A stretch of 64,000 nt of DNA from Agrypnia vestita (lineage: Eukaryota; Arthropoda; Insecta; Trichoptera; Phryganeidae): the NCBI GenBank assembly GCA_016648135.1, contig JADDOH010002614.1:248001-312000 (forward strand), in the 5' to 3' direction. Each line of letters starts with the position of its first letter. The stretch's first letter is position 1. Made by a program: the position numbers and the translations under genes. The notes below the pieces were generated by a model. That model did not search any database. It saw only the letters and a program-made list of their open reading frames with translations, and was not told where the DNA came from. Positions 45,803 through 57,245 of this stretch are shown piece after piece.

Positions 45803-45821
45803 CGAAACATGTAGGTGTAAT
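45774..45821 (+). ncRNA. Minimal hammerhead ribozyme candidate (unit 1)
   Basis: In order: stem I strand ATAACACC (45774-45781); core CTGACGA (45782-45788); extra C; stem II GGAAA/TTTCC with loop GGTA; GAA (45804-45806); stem III A-C/G-U with a 2-nt loop; U then cleavage base A (45813); stem I partner GGTGTAAT (45814-45821), pairing at 7 of 8 positions. All conserved hammerhead core bases are present; the only departure is the unpaired base after CTGACGA. The motif forms one half of the palindrome 45745-45802. Confidence 0.65.
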
Positions 45822-48800
45822 TAATCAAATAATATATACAGATTTATATAAATAATACAATCAATATTTAAAAAAATGTCTATCTACAATGTTGCTGAAT
45901 CAACTGAAAAAATAACTTTAAATATGTTAAATATACTTTTTCCTCTGAATCTTTTCAAATGTATTTTAATTATGTAATTATTTATATGAAATAAATGAAA
46001 ATGTTAGATTGATGGATCCCTCGGGTCTCTTACATTTTTTTCGAAATTAAAATAAAAAGTTTTAATAAAATCTGAATTAGGTAACCGTTATATTTCCCAT
46101 CCAGATTATATGGAGAAACAAATAAAAGCAGAATGGCACCAACATATTACTTCTATAATAGTGTGTCGACCGATCTAATGGTACGCCTTGCTGTGTACAC
46201 GTTAGCTTATCAAAGAGAGAGAGGGAGAGCTGGTGCTTACTCCTTTTTTAGCGGCGCCATCTCTATAGGCTTGTAGAGGTAGCCTGTTCGAATACACCAC
46301 CAGTGTCATAGCCCGCTATTGATATTACTACTCATATATAAGTGTATGTTTGGTATTCTATTTCTTCTACTGGCATTTCAATTAAGTATTTATATAAACG
46401 AACGTCACTGGTACCTTTCAACCTTCCAGACAGAGAGGATGGAGGACATACAACTCTCGTCTCATCCACATTTCGTCTATTGCTCGTCGATTGTTAAGGC
46501 TTTTGACAGAACCATATTTCTGTATTTGGTTTATCTGGTTATGCCTGCTCATGCGTCGCTATACCTGATTATGTCTGGTTCATTGGGAAGAAATGCGTTA
46601 AATACATGTCAGACATTGTCTACGACGTAGCGTCTACGGCAAAATTTTGTCAGACGGTCATGACGTCTACTACAAGACTTTGGTATCCCACTTGTTTATT
46701 TTTTCATTTTAATTGGCACTGTGTTATTTAATTTTGTGGCTTGATATTTTATAGTTCTCTAAACAATTTAGATTTGAGACTTTTATTCCATTAAACATGA
46801 CATTTCATAACTATAAAATGGTAAAAATATTCTAATTCGCACAGAAGTCTATTAAATGTAATTCAGAACGGTTAACACGTCGGTATGAGAGGGAGACAAT
46901 CCTTGATAATGAATCCCTTATAAGTTACCATGTACACGAGTTTAATGAATATAAAAAGCTTAATAAAAAAACGTAAATTTAATTACCATTTATGTAAAAC
47001 TTTACGAGGTAATAACGAAGCCCTGAGTAAAATTTGAAATACGTTAGTTAATTGCTCAACGAACACATTTGTGATATTTTCCTCTGAGACTTGCATTAAA
47101 AGCTTATCCGTTAAACCGTACAATTAATAGCAGAAATATATTAAATATTATTCTCTAGAAATAATTGTGAATATCTCTTCTCTGTATATCTGAATATTTA
47201 TTCGTATATTTGCGGATAAAGCTTTGACGATAAATAATATGTCTACAATTAAATAACGAGTTTATGAAACCTCCCAGAAATAAACAGTGAACATATTTTT
47301 TTTCAATTTTGTGATACATGTCACGCAGAAGGAATCAATTGAATAAAAATAAAATCTTAATTACAAATCGGAAAATCTCTTTGTGCGAAGCAGCAAAAAT
47401 TTTGGAACAATGCGCTCAGGCATCATAAAATTTGTACAGTTCATTTTGAAATTTATAGGCTAATGCAATTATTTTCAGCTCGTAATGCCGTTTACAGTGT
47501 TTTTCAAATTTCAATTCAAGTGCCCTAAAACTGTTCTTTATTTTCCGATTTTTTTGTAAGAAAAAAGGTTTTTACAGAGAGAGACAAAAAAATTGTTTGA
47601 CTCTGCGAGTAAAATTTTGAAGAACACGTGGAGAAAAACTCGCTTTGAATATGACTTGATTTGTTTTGGCTTTTTCTTTTCTTCAAGTGTTAAATTACTT
47701 TACTTATAGTAAGTGTTAGTATAAGGTACATTAGATAAATTTACACACAAATTTAAATTATGGGCGAAGTTGGGTAGTAAAGCTAGTTTTAGGAGTAGGA
47801 AAGTATTATTGGTTCTGCTGATAGTACTTCCCTATCCATCCCCATTCATAATACTGAATTCTCCAACTCTCTAATCGAAGTGCAGTCAGCTAGGCTGTGG
47901 AATCAACTACGCACAGACATCACATCATTACACACCACAACTGTCTTTAAGATCAGACAAAATAAATTTAACGAAATCAAACCGCTTTATTGAACGAAAT
48001 TCAGAATTTGTCGCCCGGGCGGCAAGTTGTTTTGTCGCGAAATATTTTGCATTTAATAATTCTCAACATTCAATTGTTGGCGTAGGTTCTTGTTTCTTGC
48101 TGGTAACTTGATAATTGGCAATCAACCCCCAATCGCCGTCACAGCTGTCGTCTTAATCACGTTTCTGAAAGTTTCAAGTAAAAGTTCTGTTTTTTGTCTT
48201 TAATAACATGTTTCGAGGTTAAGTTGCATGATACTGGTGTATAACGAGTATACATAAAATATAAACGTTGGAAATTTTAAGTTACAATGAAGTTACAACC
48301 ACATGTCGCTTATATCGAACCAGGCGTGGAACAAAAAAAACTTTTAATTTTAAATGTGCACAGCATCTTTATATTGAAAAGTGTAACATTTCTGTCGCAA
48401 CTGGTTGTATTATTAAAAGTATTCCTCCTTCAATATCTTGACAGATGTTGTTATTTTCCATTAAAAATTATCAAACTTCTCTAAAAATCGACGTGTTAAA
48501 CTCAATTTCGGTCTTGAACTGACGGTTGTTATTCCAAAAACCTTTCAATTTTAAATGAAATGTTTAAGATATTTCATATTTTACTCTCGAAATTGATAAC
48601 CGACTGTCGAATTGACATTGACATTAATGACGTAAATAATTGTATTTTTTTAGCTATTTAAGTTGACGTACATTATACGATATTTTAATGTCAAGCCAAT
48701 ATTAATTTAAATGAACCGGAAGATATTCGAAAGATGTTTAATGAAAATATATTTTATATTGGAAATTTTTGATGTATTCAAGATAAAATACATCTATATC

Positions 48801-48999
48801 ATACCCGAGGCGGGAACGAGACGTGTCAAACAGGATATGAGAAAATACGGTTTTATAGAGTCCTTTGAAGGGAAAATATTTTTATGTACGTATTATCGAT
48901 TTGATGATACACAAGTGGAGCTACCTTCCGACCGCTAATCTTTGAAAGTTTCTCAATGTGCAGCAGAAAATTCTTTGGCTTGCTTATAGAGCCGCCGCT

Positions 49000-49484
49000 A
49001 TATATTAAAAAAAAATTAGGATACGAACACGGAATACGTGTCGCATCAATATTCTTACTATTTTCAAAAAAAGCTAAACAAGACAAGTTGCTGGTGTCAA
49101 AAACAAAACAGATCTAAACAGACTTCAAAGGTAACAAAATAAAATACTAAAAATATTTTACAACTTGAATTAAATGACATCAACTGAAGCAGTCTATCAA
49201 ACAACACAAGAACTCAAAGTCTATAATATAGCAAAGATCGAAGCACAAAATTTATACATAAACTAGCAAATGGCGAAATAAAAGTAGCTTGATAGTCTCG
49301 AGTAGATTGTTGGTCTTGTGGTTAGAACTCTTGCTTCGTGATCCAAAGGTCACGGGTCCGAACTTCACTCCAGACCAGCAAGTTAGTCCTGTTTTCATAG
49401 CACAAGCGTTTAGCTTAGTTTAAAAATAGTAAGAAAATTGATGTGACATGTATTCCGTGTTCGCATCTATATTTAAAAAAAAAA
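49000..49484. mobile_element. Inverted-repeat element with tRNA-like core (unit 2)
   Basis: Exact copy of 44121-44605; tRNA-like part at 49310-49378. Confidence 0.6.
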
Positions 49485-50652
49485 CTGGGATATTCAATTA
49501 CAAAAAACCGAAAACCTATCAAGTGTTGATTAATTTCATAACATTTTCACTAGAACATCCCAAAACTACAAAACAGGATAATCGCGACTCATCTGCAACG
49601 GACTGAACTATGTAAAGACTTTATATGGACTACTCAATATATTACTATTATATGGACTACACAATATATTATTATTAATATTTATAACTCCTATACTTTC
49701 ATTATCAATTTACCTTTTTACTGTATTAAAAGATAACTTGTATACACTATGTACCTATATATTATAACAAGGAATAAGAACTGTGGCTCCCTCATCAGAC
49801 TCAAGGGCTTCTCTTCACTGATGAGGTCTACATGACTACCAAGTATTTAAAAAAAATGTTTAATCTGATATGTTATATATAAGAACTGTATTTGTACCAT
49901 AAATTAAATAAATATTTTTTTTTAAAAAAAAATTACTAGACAACTAAATCATTATAGATTTAAAAAAGGTTGTAAAGATACAAATAGACATAATAAATAT
50001 ATAACTGTTTCTCTTTTCCATTTTAATATAATATTTTTATTTTATATTTTTTCATTTTATAGAAAAATACACATATTTTTTTTTACTGCAATGATTAAAA
50101 ATAATAAAATTTTTATATTTGTTATACTTCATCAAAAACAATCAAGGTTCTTGTGTCGGGTGAGGATTAATCACTTACAAAGGAAAAATTTACATGAATA
50201 AAACAAAAATTTTGAATTACAAAAAAAAAATCCTGTTAAATATTTTTAAGTAGGTAAGTAGTGTAAGACATTGGTAGTATAATCTATGTTAATAGACGAT
50301 GAGAATTATAGGCATATAAAATATGAAAATAATAGGTAGGTATACAAAAGATGTGGCAATATTTATTACATATTCTTGAAGTGGGACTTATACTTGAATT
50401 TATTATAATTATCAAGAGTTTTTAATTCTGTGGGTAAGTTATTAAAGTTGAGTTTACATCTGTATAGAAAACCGTTTTGAAAATATGTGGAACTAAATTT
50501 AAGAATTTTTATTTATTACATATTTTCATATCTGCTTGAGTGACACGTTTATAAATTATTAGTTTTCTTTTCTTTAAATATTTGTAATATAGACTATATC
50601 TTATAAATTATGTAACTATCAGTGAAATACCTTTCCATCGTCAGGGTGTTAT

Positions 50653-50700
50653 ATAACACCCTGACGACGGAAAGGTATTTCCGAAACATGTAGGTGTAAT
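50653..50700 (+). ncRNA. Minimal hammerhead ribozyme candidate (unit 2)
   Basis: Exact copy of 45774-45821; palindrome at 50624-50681; predicted cleavage after 50692. Confidence 0.65.
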
Positions 50701-52944
50701 TAATCAAATAATATATACAGATTTATATAAATAATACAATCAATATTTAAAAAAATGTCTATCTACAATGTTGCTGAATCAACTGAAAAAATAACTTTAA
50801 ATATGTTAAATATACTTTTTCCTCTGAATCTTTTCAAATGTATTTTAATTATGTAATTATTTATATGAAATAAATGAAAATGTTAGATTGATGGATCCCT
50901 CGGGTCTCTTACATTTTTTTCGAAATTAAAATAAAAAGTTTTAATAAAATCTGAATTAGGTAACCGTTATATTTCCCATCCAGATTATATGGAGAAACAA
51001 ATAAAAGCAGAATGGCACCAACATATTACTTCTATAATAGTGTGTCGACCGATCTAATGGTACGCCTTGCTGTGTACACGTTAGCTTATCAAAGAGAGAG
51101 AGGGAGAGCTGGTGCTTACTCCTTTTTTAGCGGCGCCATCTCTATAGGCTTGTAGAGGTAGCCTGTTCGAATACACCACCAGTGTCATAGCCCGCTATTG
51201 ATATTACTACTCATATATAAGTGTATGTTTGGTATTCTATTTCTTCTACTGGCATTTCAATTAAGTATTTATATAAACGAACGTCACTGGTACCTTTCAA
51301 CCTTCCAGACAGAGAGGATGGAGGACATACAACTCTCGTCTCATCCACATTTCGTCTATTGCTCGTCGATTGTTAAGGCTTTTGACAGAACCATATTTCT
51401 GTATTTGGTTTATCTGGTTATGCCTGCTCATGCGTCGCTATACCTGATTATGTCTGGTTCATTGGGAAGAAATGCGTTAAATACATGTCAGACATTGTCT
51501 ACGACGTAGCGTCTACGGCAAAATTTTGTCAGACGGTCATGACGTCTACTACAAGACTTTGGTATCCCACTTGTTTATTTTTTCATTTTAATTGGCACTG
51601 TGTTATTTAATTTTGTGGCTTGATATTTTATAGTTCTCTAAACAATTTAGATTTGAGACTTTTATTCCATTAAACATGACATTTCATAACTATAAAATGG
51701 TAAAAATATTCTAATTCGCACAGAAGTCTATTAAATGTAATTCAGAACGGTTAACACGTCGGTATGAGAGGGAGACAATCCTTGATAATGAATCCCTTAT
51801 AAGTTACCATGTACACGAGTTTAATGAATATAAAAAGCTTAATAAAAAAACGTAAATTTAATTACCATTTATGTAAAACTTTACGAGGTAATAACGAAGC
51901 CCTGAGTAAAATTTGAAATACGTTAGTTAATTGCTCAACGAACACATTTGTGATATTTTCCTCTGAGACTTGCATTAAAAGCTTATCCGTTAAACCGTAC
52001 AATTAATAGCAGAAATATATTAAATATTATTCTCTAGAAATAATTGTGAATATCTCTTCTCTGTATATCTGAATATTTATTCGTATATTTGCGGATAAAG
52101 CTTTGACGATAAATAATATGTCTACAATTAAATAACGAGTTTATGAAACCTCCCAGAAATAAACAGTGAACATATTTTTTTTCAATTTTGTGATACATGT
52201 CACGCAGAAGGAATCAATTGAATAAAAATAAAATCTTAATTACAAATCGGAAAATCTCTTTGTGCGAAGCAGCAAAAATTTTGGAACAATGCGCTCAGGC
52301 ATCATAAAATTTGTACAGTTCATTTTGAAATTTATAGGCTAATGCAATTATTTTCAGCTCGTAATGCCGTTTACAGTGTTTTTCAAATTTCAATTCAAGT
52401 GCCCTAAAACTGTTCTTTATTTTCCGATTTTTTTGTAAGAAAAAAGGTTTTTACAGAGAGAGACAAAAAAATTGTTTGACTCTGCGAGTAAAATTTTGAA
52501 GAACACGTGGAGAAAAACTCGCTTTGAATATGACTTGATTTGTTTTGGCTTTTTCTTTTCTTCAAGTGTTAAATTACTTTACTTATAGTAAGTGTTAGTA
52601 TAAGGTACATTAGATAAATTTACACACAAATTTAAATTATGGGCGAAGTTGGGTAGTAAAGCTAGTTTTAGGAGTAGGAAAGTATTATTGGTTCTGCTGA
52701 TAGTACTTCCCTATCCATCCCCATTCATAATACTGAATTCTCCAACTCTCTAATCGAAGTGCAGTCAGCTAGGCTGTGGAATCAACTACGCACAGACATC
52801 ACATCATTACACACCACAACTGTCTTTAAGATCAGACAAAATAAATTTTGCCTTTCTCAGAATCCAGTTTGACTCTTCCTTGTTCCCATCTCCTTCTCGT
52901 TTTCTTGAAGCTAGTAGTGTCACTGTATTATGTATCGGAAATAT

Positions 52945-53396
52945 TGTCAAGCAAATGAGTAAAGTGAAGGTAAGGCAAACGAAAACACTGGAAATCAATT
53001 TAACTGTCTTTAACTGTGTAACTTGTTATATCACTTCTGGTAAACTCCGTTCAATGTTCGCACTGGTATTCTTCCTTTATTCCGCAGGTATCACTTGTAC
53101 TCACACTGTATGTGCTCACTTACTTATATCGTGTGTTGTAATGTCACGAATCACTGACCACACTGTTTTACGCTACGGATGTCGCACTGTTGTCGAACTG
53201 AATGCCCCGACTCCGCGTCGCGTGATGTATTTTATAGATAAAGTCCTTCGAAATATTCGTTCTATAGATAACGGGAAGCCTGTAGAAAGTTCTAGATAAT
53301 TCTAACGTAGTCTTTTACTATATGATGGAATGTCGTAGAATTCTCTAGAGAGATAACGTGGTCACGGATGAGTGACCCTGGATTGCGTGCGTAACA
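52945..53396 (-). mobile_element. LTR with promoter and heat-shock-like sites
   Basis: Minus strand starts TGTTACGCACGCAATCC (53396) and ends CTTGACA (52945), the same ends as the solo LTR at 301-743. Inside are TATAAAATA at about -36 and CATTCAGTTCG as initiator, and AATAAAGGAAG as a possible polyadenylation signal. Upstream of the TATA box are TTCGAA, AGAACTTTCTA and GAATTCT blocks resembling heat-shock elements. The 3' flank is ATATT but the 5' flank is not, so the target duplication is lost or the element was truncated. A 139-residue frame on the plus strand crosses it and is not considered real. Confidence 0.6.
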
Positions 53397-54464
53397 GTTT
53401 GCGGTTACGGTTGACTGACCACAGTTGCGTGACACCATTGTATTATTATCGGCATTTAGTATGTACACAGTCTCGCTGTAATATATTTCAATTTTTCAAC
53501 TAAATTGTGTGGTTGGTTAAAATAAATTTCTATATGGTAATAAACCCGCCATTGCAACAATACATATATAAAAAGTGAAAAAATAATTATAAAAATAATA
53601 AAGCTGTACAAAAATATAAGTTAGATGGACTTGTAGGTACATTAATTTAATTATTGAATTATCCTTAGAATTGTTTTTTATGACAAAAGACGCAAGCAGA
53701 ATTATAATTACTAGTGTAATAAAATAATAATGTATTAATTTTTCAAGCATGGCGAAACATATTAATGGAATTAATTTTATTTCGGCAGCTTTCTGCGCCA
53801 GATTAAACATTATTCTCCCGGCATCACCACTAAAGGGGCGGAACGAGCCCTCCCACGATAAGCCAAGGGGTGGCGCTGCTTACGTCATACAATTAGGTTC
53901 TATTAAGTCTAGGGTGGTTCACCCTACACTTACCATTACAGCTAAACCTTGTTCCAGACCACACCGTGACAGAGTAGATTTCATAATATTAACTCTCTGT
54001 CCAGCTCGATTTGAGTTTTGTGTTACGAATTTTTTACGTTTACATAAACCGCAATATGGTAGATGATGTAAAGAATTGTTGGCTAGTAATACTAGGAAGC
54101 GTAGGTAATAAACTATCAGAAAATGAGTTATTTGTGTCAATGCATAGATCCTATTTGCTAGCTGCGTGCAACCAGTGTTTTTAAATAAGCTGTTTAAATA
54201 AGCTTTTAAATAAGAATTTAACTGTTTTAGTGTAACTAGAATTTTCACGAAATTATATACATATGTAGTAATATTTTTATTACAAGTGTTGCCATTCTAT
54301 TGTATTGTATATGTATATATATATATATATATTCAAAAATAATAGAAAAACCAATTAGTAAAGTAATTACCCGTTCTCAAAGTCGGCTATTAAACAAATA
54401 AATAAAAATCAATAATTTTTAGCACCAATTAGGAATTTAATTCACTTTTTTGCTGGCTCTTGCT
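53397..54464. other. Spacer
   Basis: Frames at 53749-54066 (+) and 53919-54248 (-) overlap and have no domain. TA microsatellite at 54308-54332. Confidence 0.4.
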
Positions 54465-54625
54465 CCGAACAGTCGGGTTAACTCGTCCAGTTTTGGGCAG
54501 GACTTAAAATAAGAGGCCCTTGAAAATGAGCAGTGTTACCTGTTTGAAACGTCGGGAGTTTAAAAGTCCTTTTCAGGACTGTTTGACGCGGGTTCCCCCA
54601 GAAAGTAGTTCGTCATCTTTTACCC
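54465..54625 (+). repeat. PLE terminal fragment, degraded
   Basis: CTTGAAAATGAGCAGTG...CCTGTTTGAAACGTCGG aligns with the hammerhead-like motif at 31546-31585, and TTTGACGCGGGTTCCCCC aligns with the tail at 31497-31520 (inverted). The core is mutated. Confidence 0.5.
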
Positions 54626-55102
54626 GCGAAAACCTTAAATATAACACACACATATATATATATTTTTTGTGCGAATATTGAGCGAAATTTTCTAGAAAAT
54701 AATCGAAGCAATAAAAGCAGCGTGAAACATTTAGTAACTATATATTTAAGAACAGTGTTCCGATTTCACTTATTCTCAGTGACTTTTTGCTTAATAAATA
54801 TAAGTTCAAATATATTTGAATACGCTTTTTTTAATTTTATATGTGCACATACGACTCATGCTTCAATGTTGTGTCTGCATGCGCCAGCTATGTGCCTGGT
54901 TATAAGTACCTACTCATTTATTTATTTAGTACTTATTCGCCGGTGATACACAATTTGTGTTGGAATATGCCTTTCTCACTAGAAGAATCCGTATTGAGAC
55001 AGCCATAGTTTACAAATATAATCATAAGACATGAGCCCCTATATGGATTGAACTTGTGTAAAAAAGAATCCCGACAAAACCGTAGTAGTATTATTGTGTT
55101 TA
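54626..55102. other. AT-rich spacer
   Basis: Nothing recognised. Confidence 0.4.
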
Positions 55103-55155
55103 ACTGTAAATGGTTACGGATATTTTATACGAACCGTATGTTTTTCAGAGAAACG

Positions 55156-55201
55156 ATTCTCGACGTTTCGTTGAAGTCATATTTAATGTCATTAGGAGAA
55201 T
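55156..55201 (-). ncRNA. Hammerhead-like motif at PLE 3' end
   Basis: Minus strand: stem I ATTCTC (55201-55196) pairs perfectly with GAGAAT (55161-55156). Core CTAATGA has one change from CTGANGA, stem II has decayed, then GAA, ACGTC and cleavage base C. It lies 62 nt after the stop of the PLE endonuclease frame. Confidence 0.5.
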
Positions 55202-55262
55202 AACCTGTACCCGCGGAGGTATAGAGAGGACTGATTAATGTTTCCGGGGGCGTAAATTATAT

Positions 55263-55664
55263 TTACTTTGTTGGAGTGTTCACTTCTTCTACGATAGAGG
55301 TTGCCAGTGTACAATATGTACTAATTACGTTGGCGGACTTTTCTGTGACGTCTCTCAAAGGTTGAAGCAAAGTCGTGAGAACAGGGCGCCAAATACTTGA
55401 TAGTTTGTAAATGTCATCTCTATTGAAATTAGGATGTTTGTATATTTCAATGGACTTCCTCACTCATCTGGGTGTATGGCGTGGCTCTGTTGATAAGATT
55501 ATTGTCTTGTCAAATCTGATGAAGACAGAGATTTCCTTTGGATGCTGTTCGTAGATTGCCGATATATTGGAGATTGCCGATGATATGTTGTGTTTAATTG
55601 CTCCAATATGTTTCTTCAAACGTGTAGCGATACTGCGTTTGGTTTGTTCTATGTAAAAAAACAT
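55263..55664 (-). pseudogene. PLE GIY-YIG endonuclease C-terminus
   Basis: A minus-strand frame of 134 codons is interrupted only by TGA at 55466-55464. It opens FYIEQTKRSIATRLKKHIG, the second half of a GIY-YIG nuclease (Y-I-x-Q-T-x-R-S-I-x-x-R). The middle has FDKTIILSTEPRHTPR with the conserved Glu. After the stop comes RKSIEIYKHPNFNRDDIYKL and SSIWRPVL, the typical tail of PLE endonucleases. The first motif half and the reverse transcriptase are missing, cut at ~55655 where a 43-nt inverted repeat begins. The related tail at 22195-22473 belongs to the same family. The hammerhead-like 3' end follows. Confidence 0.85.
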
Positions 55665-55700
55665 ACGATTCGTATGAAGTATCCGTAACCATTTACAGTA

Positions 55701-55836
55701 AAATATGTCTAACGACCATAATAATAACCTAAGTTCTTTAATATTATTGTGACCGTGTAACCGGTTGATATCCTACCATAACGCGATATTAGATTTATAA
55801 TATTTTTATTGAATACATGTATCGGACAGGTAGAAT
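55701..55836. other. Spacer
   Basis: Nothing recognised. Confidence 0.35.
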
Positions 55837-55910
55837 TATGACGACGGGATGATGATGATGATGACCCGTCTGATATGACGACGGGATGATGATGATGAAG
55901 ACCCGTCTGA
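55837..55910. repeat. Two 37-bp hairpin-forming tandem units
   Basis: TATGACGACGGGATGATGAT begins at 55837 and 55874. Each unit ends GACCCGTCTGA, so GACGGG pairs with CCCGTC around a GAT repeat loop. Confidence 0.8.
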
Positions 55911-56140
55911 AGTCGTGAATGTTGGCCCTTTCTGGGGCCCAGGTCCGTTGTATGGGCGAATGCCGTACGCGGGACCCACCTCGCCTCCAAGCGGATAGTC
56001 GGCGCGGGCAGCGAGCCGGCGTTGCGATCCTAGCTGAGAGGATACTGCACCGACGCGATGTGTTGACATCTCCGACGGAGGGCGTTGGAAAAATTCCACG
56101 AAGAAATTGCATTTTTTGGTCTTATCTTATAAAGTGTTGA
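55911..56140. other. GC-rich island
   Basis: Much richer in G and C than its surroundings, with frames open in four directions, so coding cannot be inferred. CGCGGGACCCACC and GGGCCCAGG suggest TE untranslated or promoter sequence. Confidence 0.35.
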
Positions 56141-57149
56141 AATATTTGAAATACTTAAGAAAATGAAATATTTAAGTTTGATGAAATATTTAATGAAATA
56201 TCTTAAGAATGAAATATTTAAGAATTAGATAAGATATTTGTAAATGTAATATTGAATAAAATTGATGTTTCGTGGTCTTGATATACAGGGAAAGCTCGCG
56301 CGATGGGAATAAAATCATTTTTAAATCGCGCGGAGCGCCGCGGACCATCATAGAATGGCCGCTATTTTGATGGAATTTATGTAAATGTCCTGCCTCGAAG
56401 AGGCGAGGAAGTAAAAATACATAAGTATTTTAAATGTGCCAAATGAGTCCTTTGTGTGGTATTGTAAAGTAGAAATTAAAATGAAAAATGTTTATAAGAG
56501 AGTAAAATATCTTGGGTGGGCCCTGATAAACTCGCCTGACCGCGCCGCCTGTTCTCAGCCCGCGCGGGTTAATGGAAAAAACCCGGCGCCACGATGGTGC
56601 CGTGCGGCTGGAGTTGGGGCCGCCAGCGAATATTTTTGAACTCTGATTACGGACGTTACAGACGTGCTAGCGAGCTGAAACATTTTTTATTGTGTTCCTC
56701 ATGTGAACATCTATGGGAGTGATATGTTTTTGCGTGTCTGAAAGTTAGCTAGTGCGCTTTATTTGTGGTGACATACTTTGTCTGCCTATTACGCAATTAA
56801 TATCTATCCGACATACTTGAAAATATCACCAAAGGATGCGCTTGGTTGAGATCTATCTAATGGTATAACTTAGAATCTCGTAAAATCATGTTTACTATTT
56901 TTAACCGAATTAAATGTAAATTAATTCTTGAAAATGCCGCGGTAAATCGGCATATTTTGTTGAATAACTAGGTAAATTCACTCTTGCGGTTCCAGTAAAC
57001 GACATCATCCTATGGGCAAGACATAGATTGGTATAGATGATGTGTTAAAATCCCCGGGGGGGTGGCGTTTAATTTGCTATCGATTAAAATATTCAATTTT
57101 AATCCGCGAATCGGCACCGGAGGCCGTTGTTTTGCGCTCGAAGCGCCCG
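56141..57149. other. Mixed-composition spacer
   Basis: TAAGAAATGAAATATTT-type repeats at 56150-56220 are followed by GC-rich patches at 56310-56350 and 56520-56640. No domain. It may be upstream sequence of the promoter-like element below. Confidence 0.3.
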
Positions 57150-57245
57150 GAGAGTCAAGCGCGCTGATTGGTCGGCGGCGCGAGTCAGGGGGAAGCTTTC
57201 CGCACTGTATAAATACTGCGCCGGGCGGGCGAGAGCCTCATTCTG
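57150..57245 (+). promoter_or_regulatory. Strong core promoter: CCAAT, TATA, initiator
   Basis: An inverted CCAAT box (ATTGG at 57167-57171), TATAAATA at 57208-57215 and an initiator TCATT with A at 57240 lie in order. TATA to A is 32 nt, the usual spacing for RNA polymerase II. The surroundings are GC-rich. Confidence 0.6.

Larger units (their letters stand above)
43101..47966. repeat. Segmental tandem duplication, unit 1
   Basis: Starts TTTAACGAAATCAAACCGC and is followed directly by unit 2 starting with the same words at 47967. Positions 43101-43800 differ from 47967-48679 by dozens of substitutions and several indels (net 13 nt). Positions 43801-47969 match 48680-52848 at a constant 4879-base offset with no difference found wherever I compared, including identical frames of 75, 77 and 103 residues. 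The unit contains an inverted-repeat element with a tRNA-like sequence and a hammerhead-like palindrome. The frames at 43832-44059, 43974-44207 (-) and 46319-46630 have no domain I recognise and are not called as genes. Confidence 0.92.
47967..52848. repeat. Segmental tandem duplication, unit 2
   Basis: Second copy, ending ...CAAAATAAATTT at 52848, where it departs into unique sequence (TGCCTTTCTC). The junction between the units shares only the bases TTT. Positions 48680-52848 equal 43801-47969. Unit 2 has a 14-base insertion near 48209 absent from unit 1. Confidence 0.92.
55103..55700. repeat. 43-nt inverted repeats bracketing the PLE fragment
   Basis: ACTGTAAATGGTTACGGATA from 55103 is inverted at 55656-55700 with four or so mismatches. 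The repeats bracket the endonuclease and hammerhead-like motif exactly, so the whole 598-bp block looks like a foldback unit. Confidence 0.75.

Noticed and set aside
46319..46630. 103-residue frame repeated at 51198-51509 as a duplicated gene
   Set aside because: Its identity in both units reflects the identical DNA block, not selection; hydrophobic, AT-driven and without a recognisable family.
52880..53299. Longest frame in the window, 139 residues (+)
   Set aside because: Runs antisense across an LTR with its own promoter signals on the minus strand; no domain.
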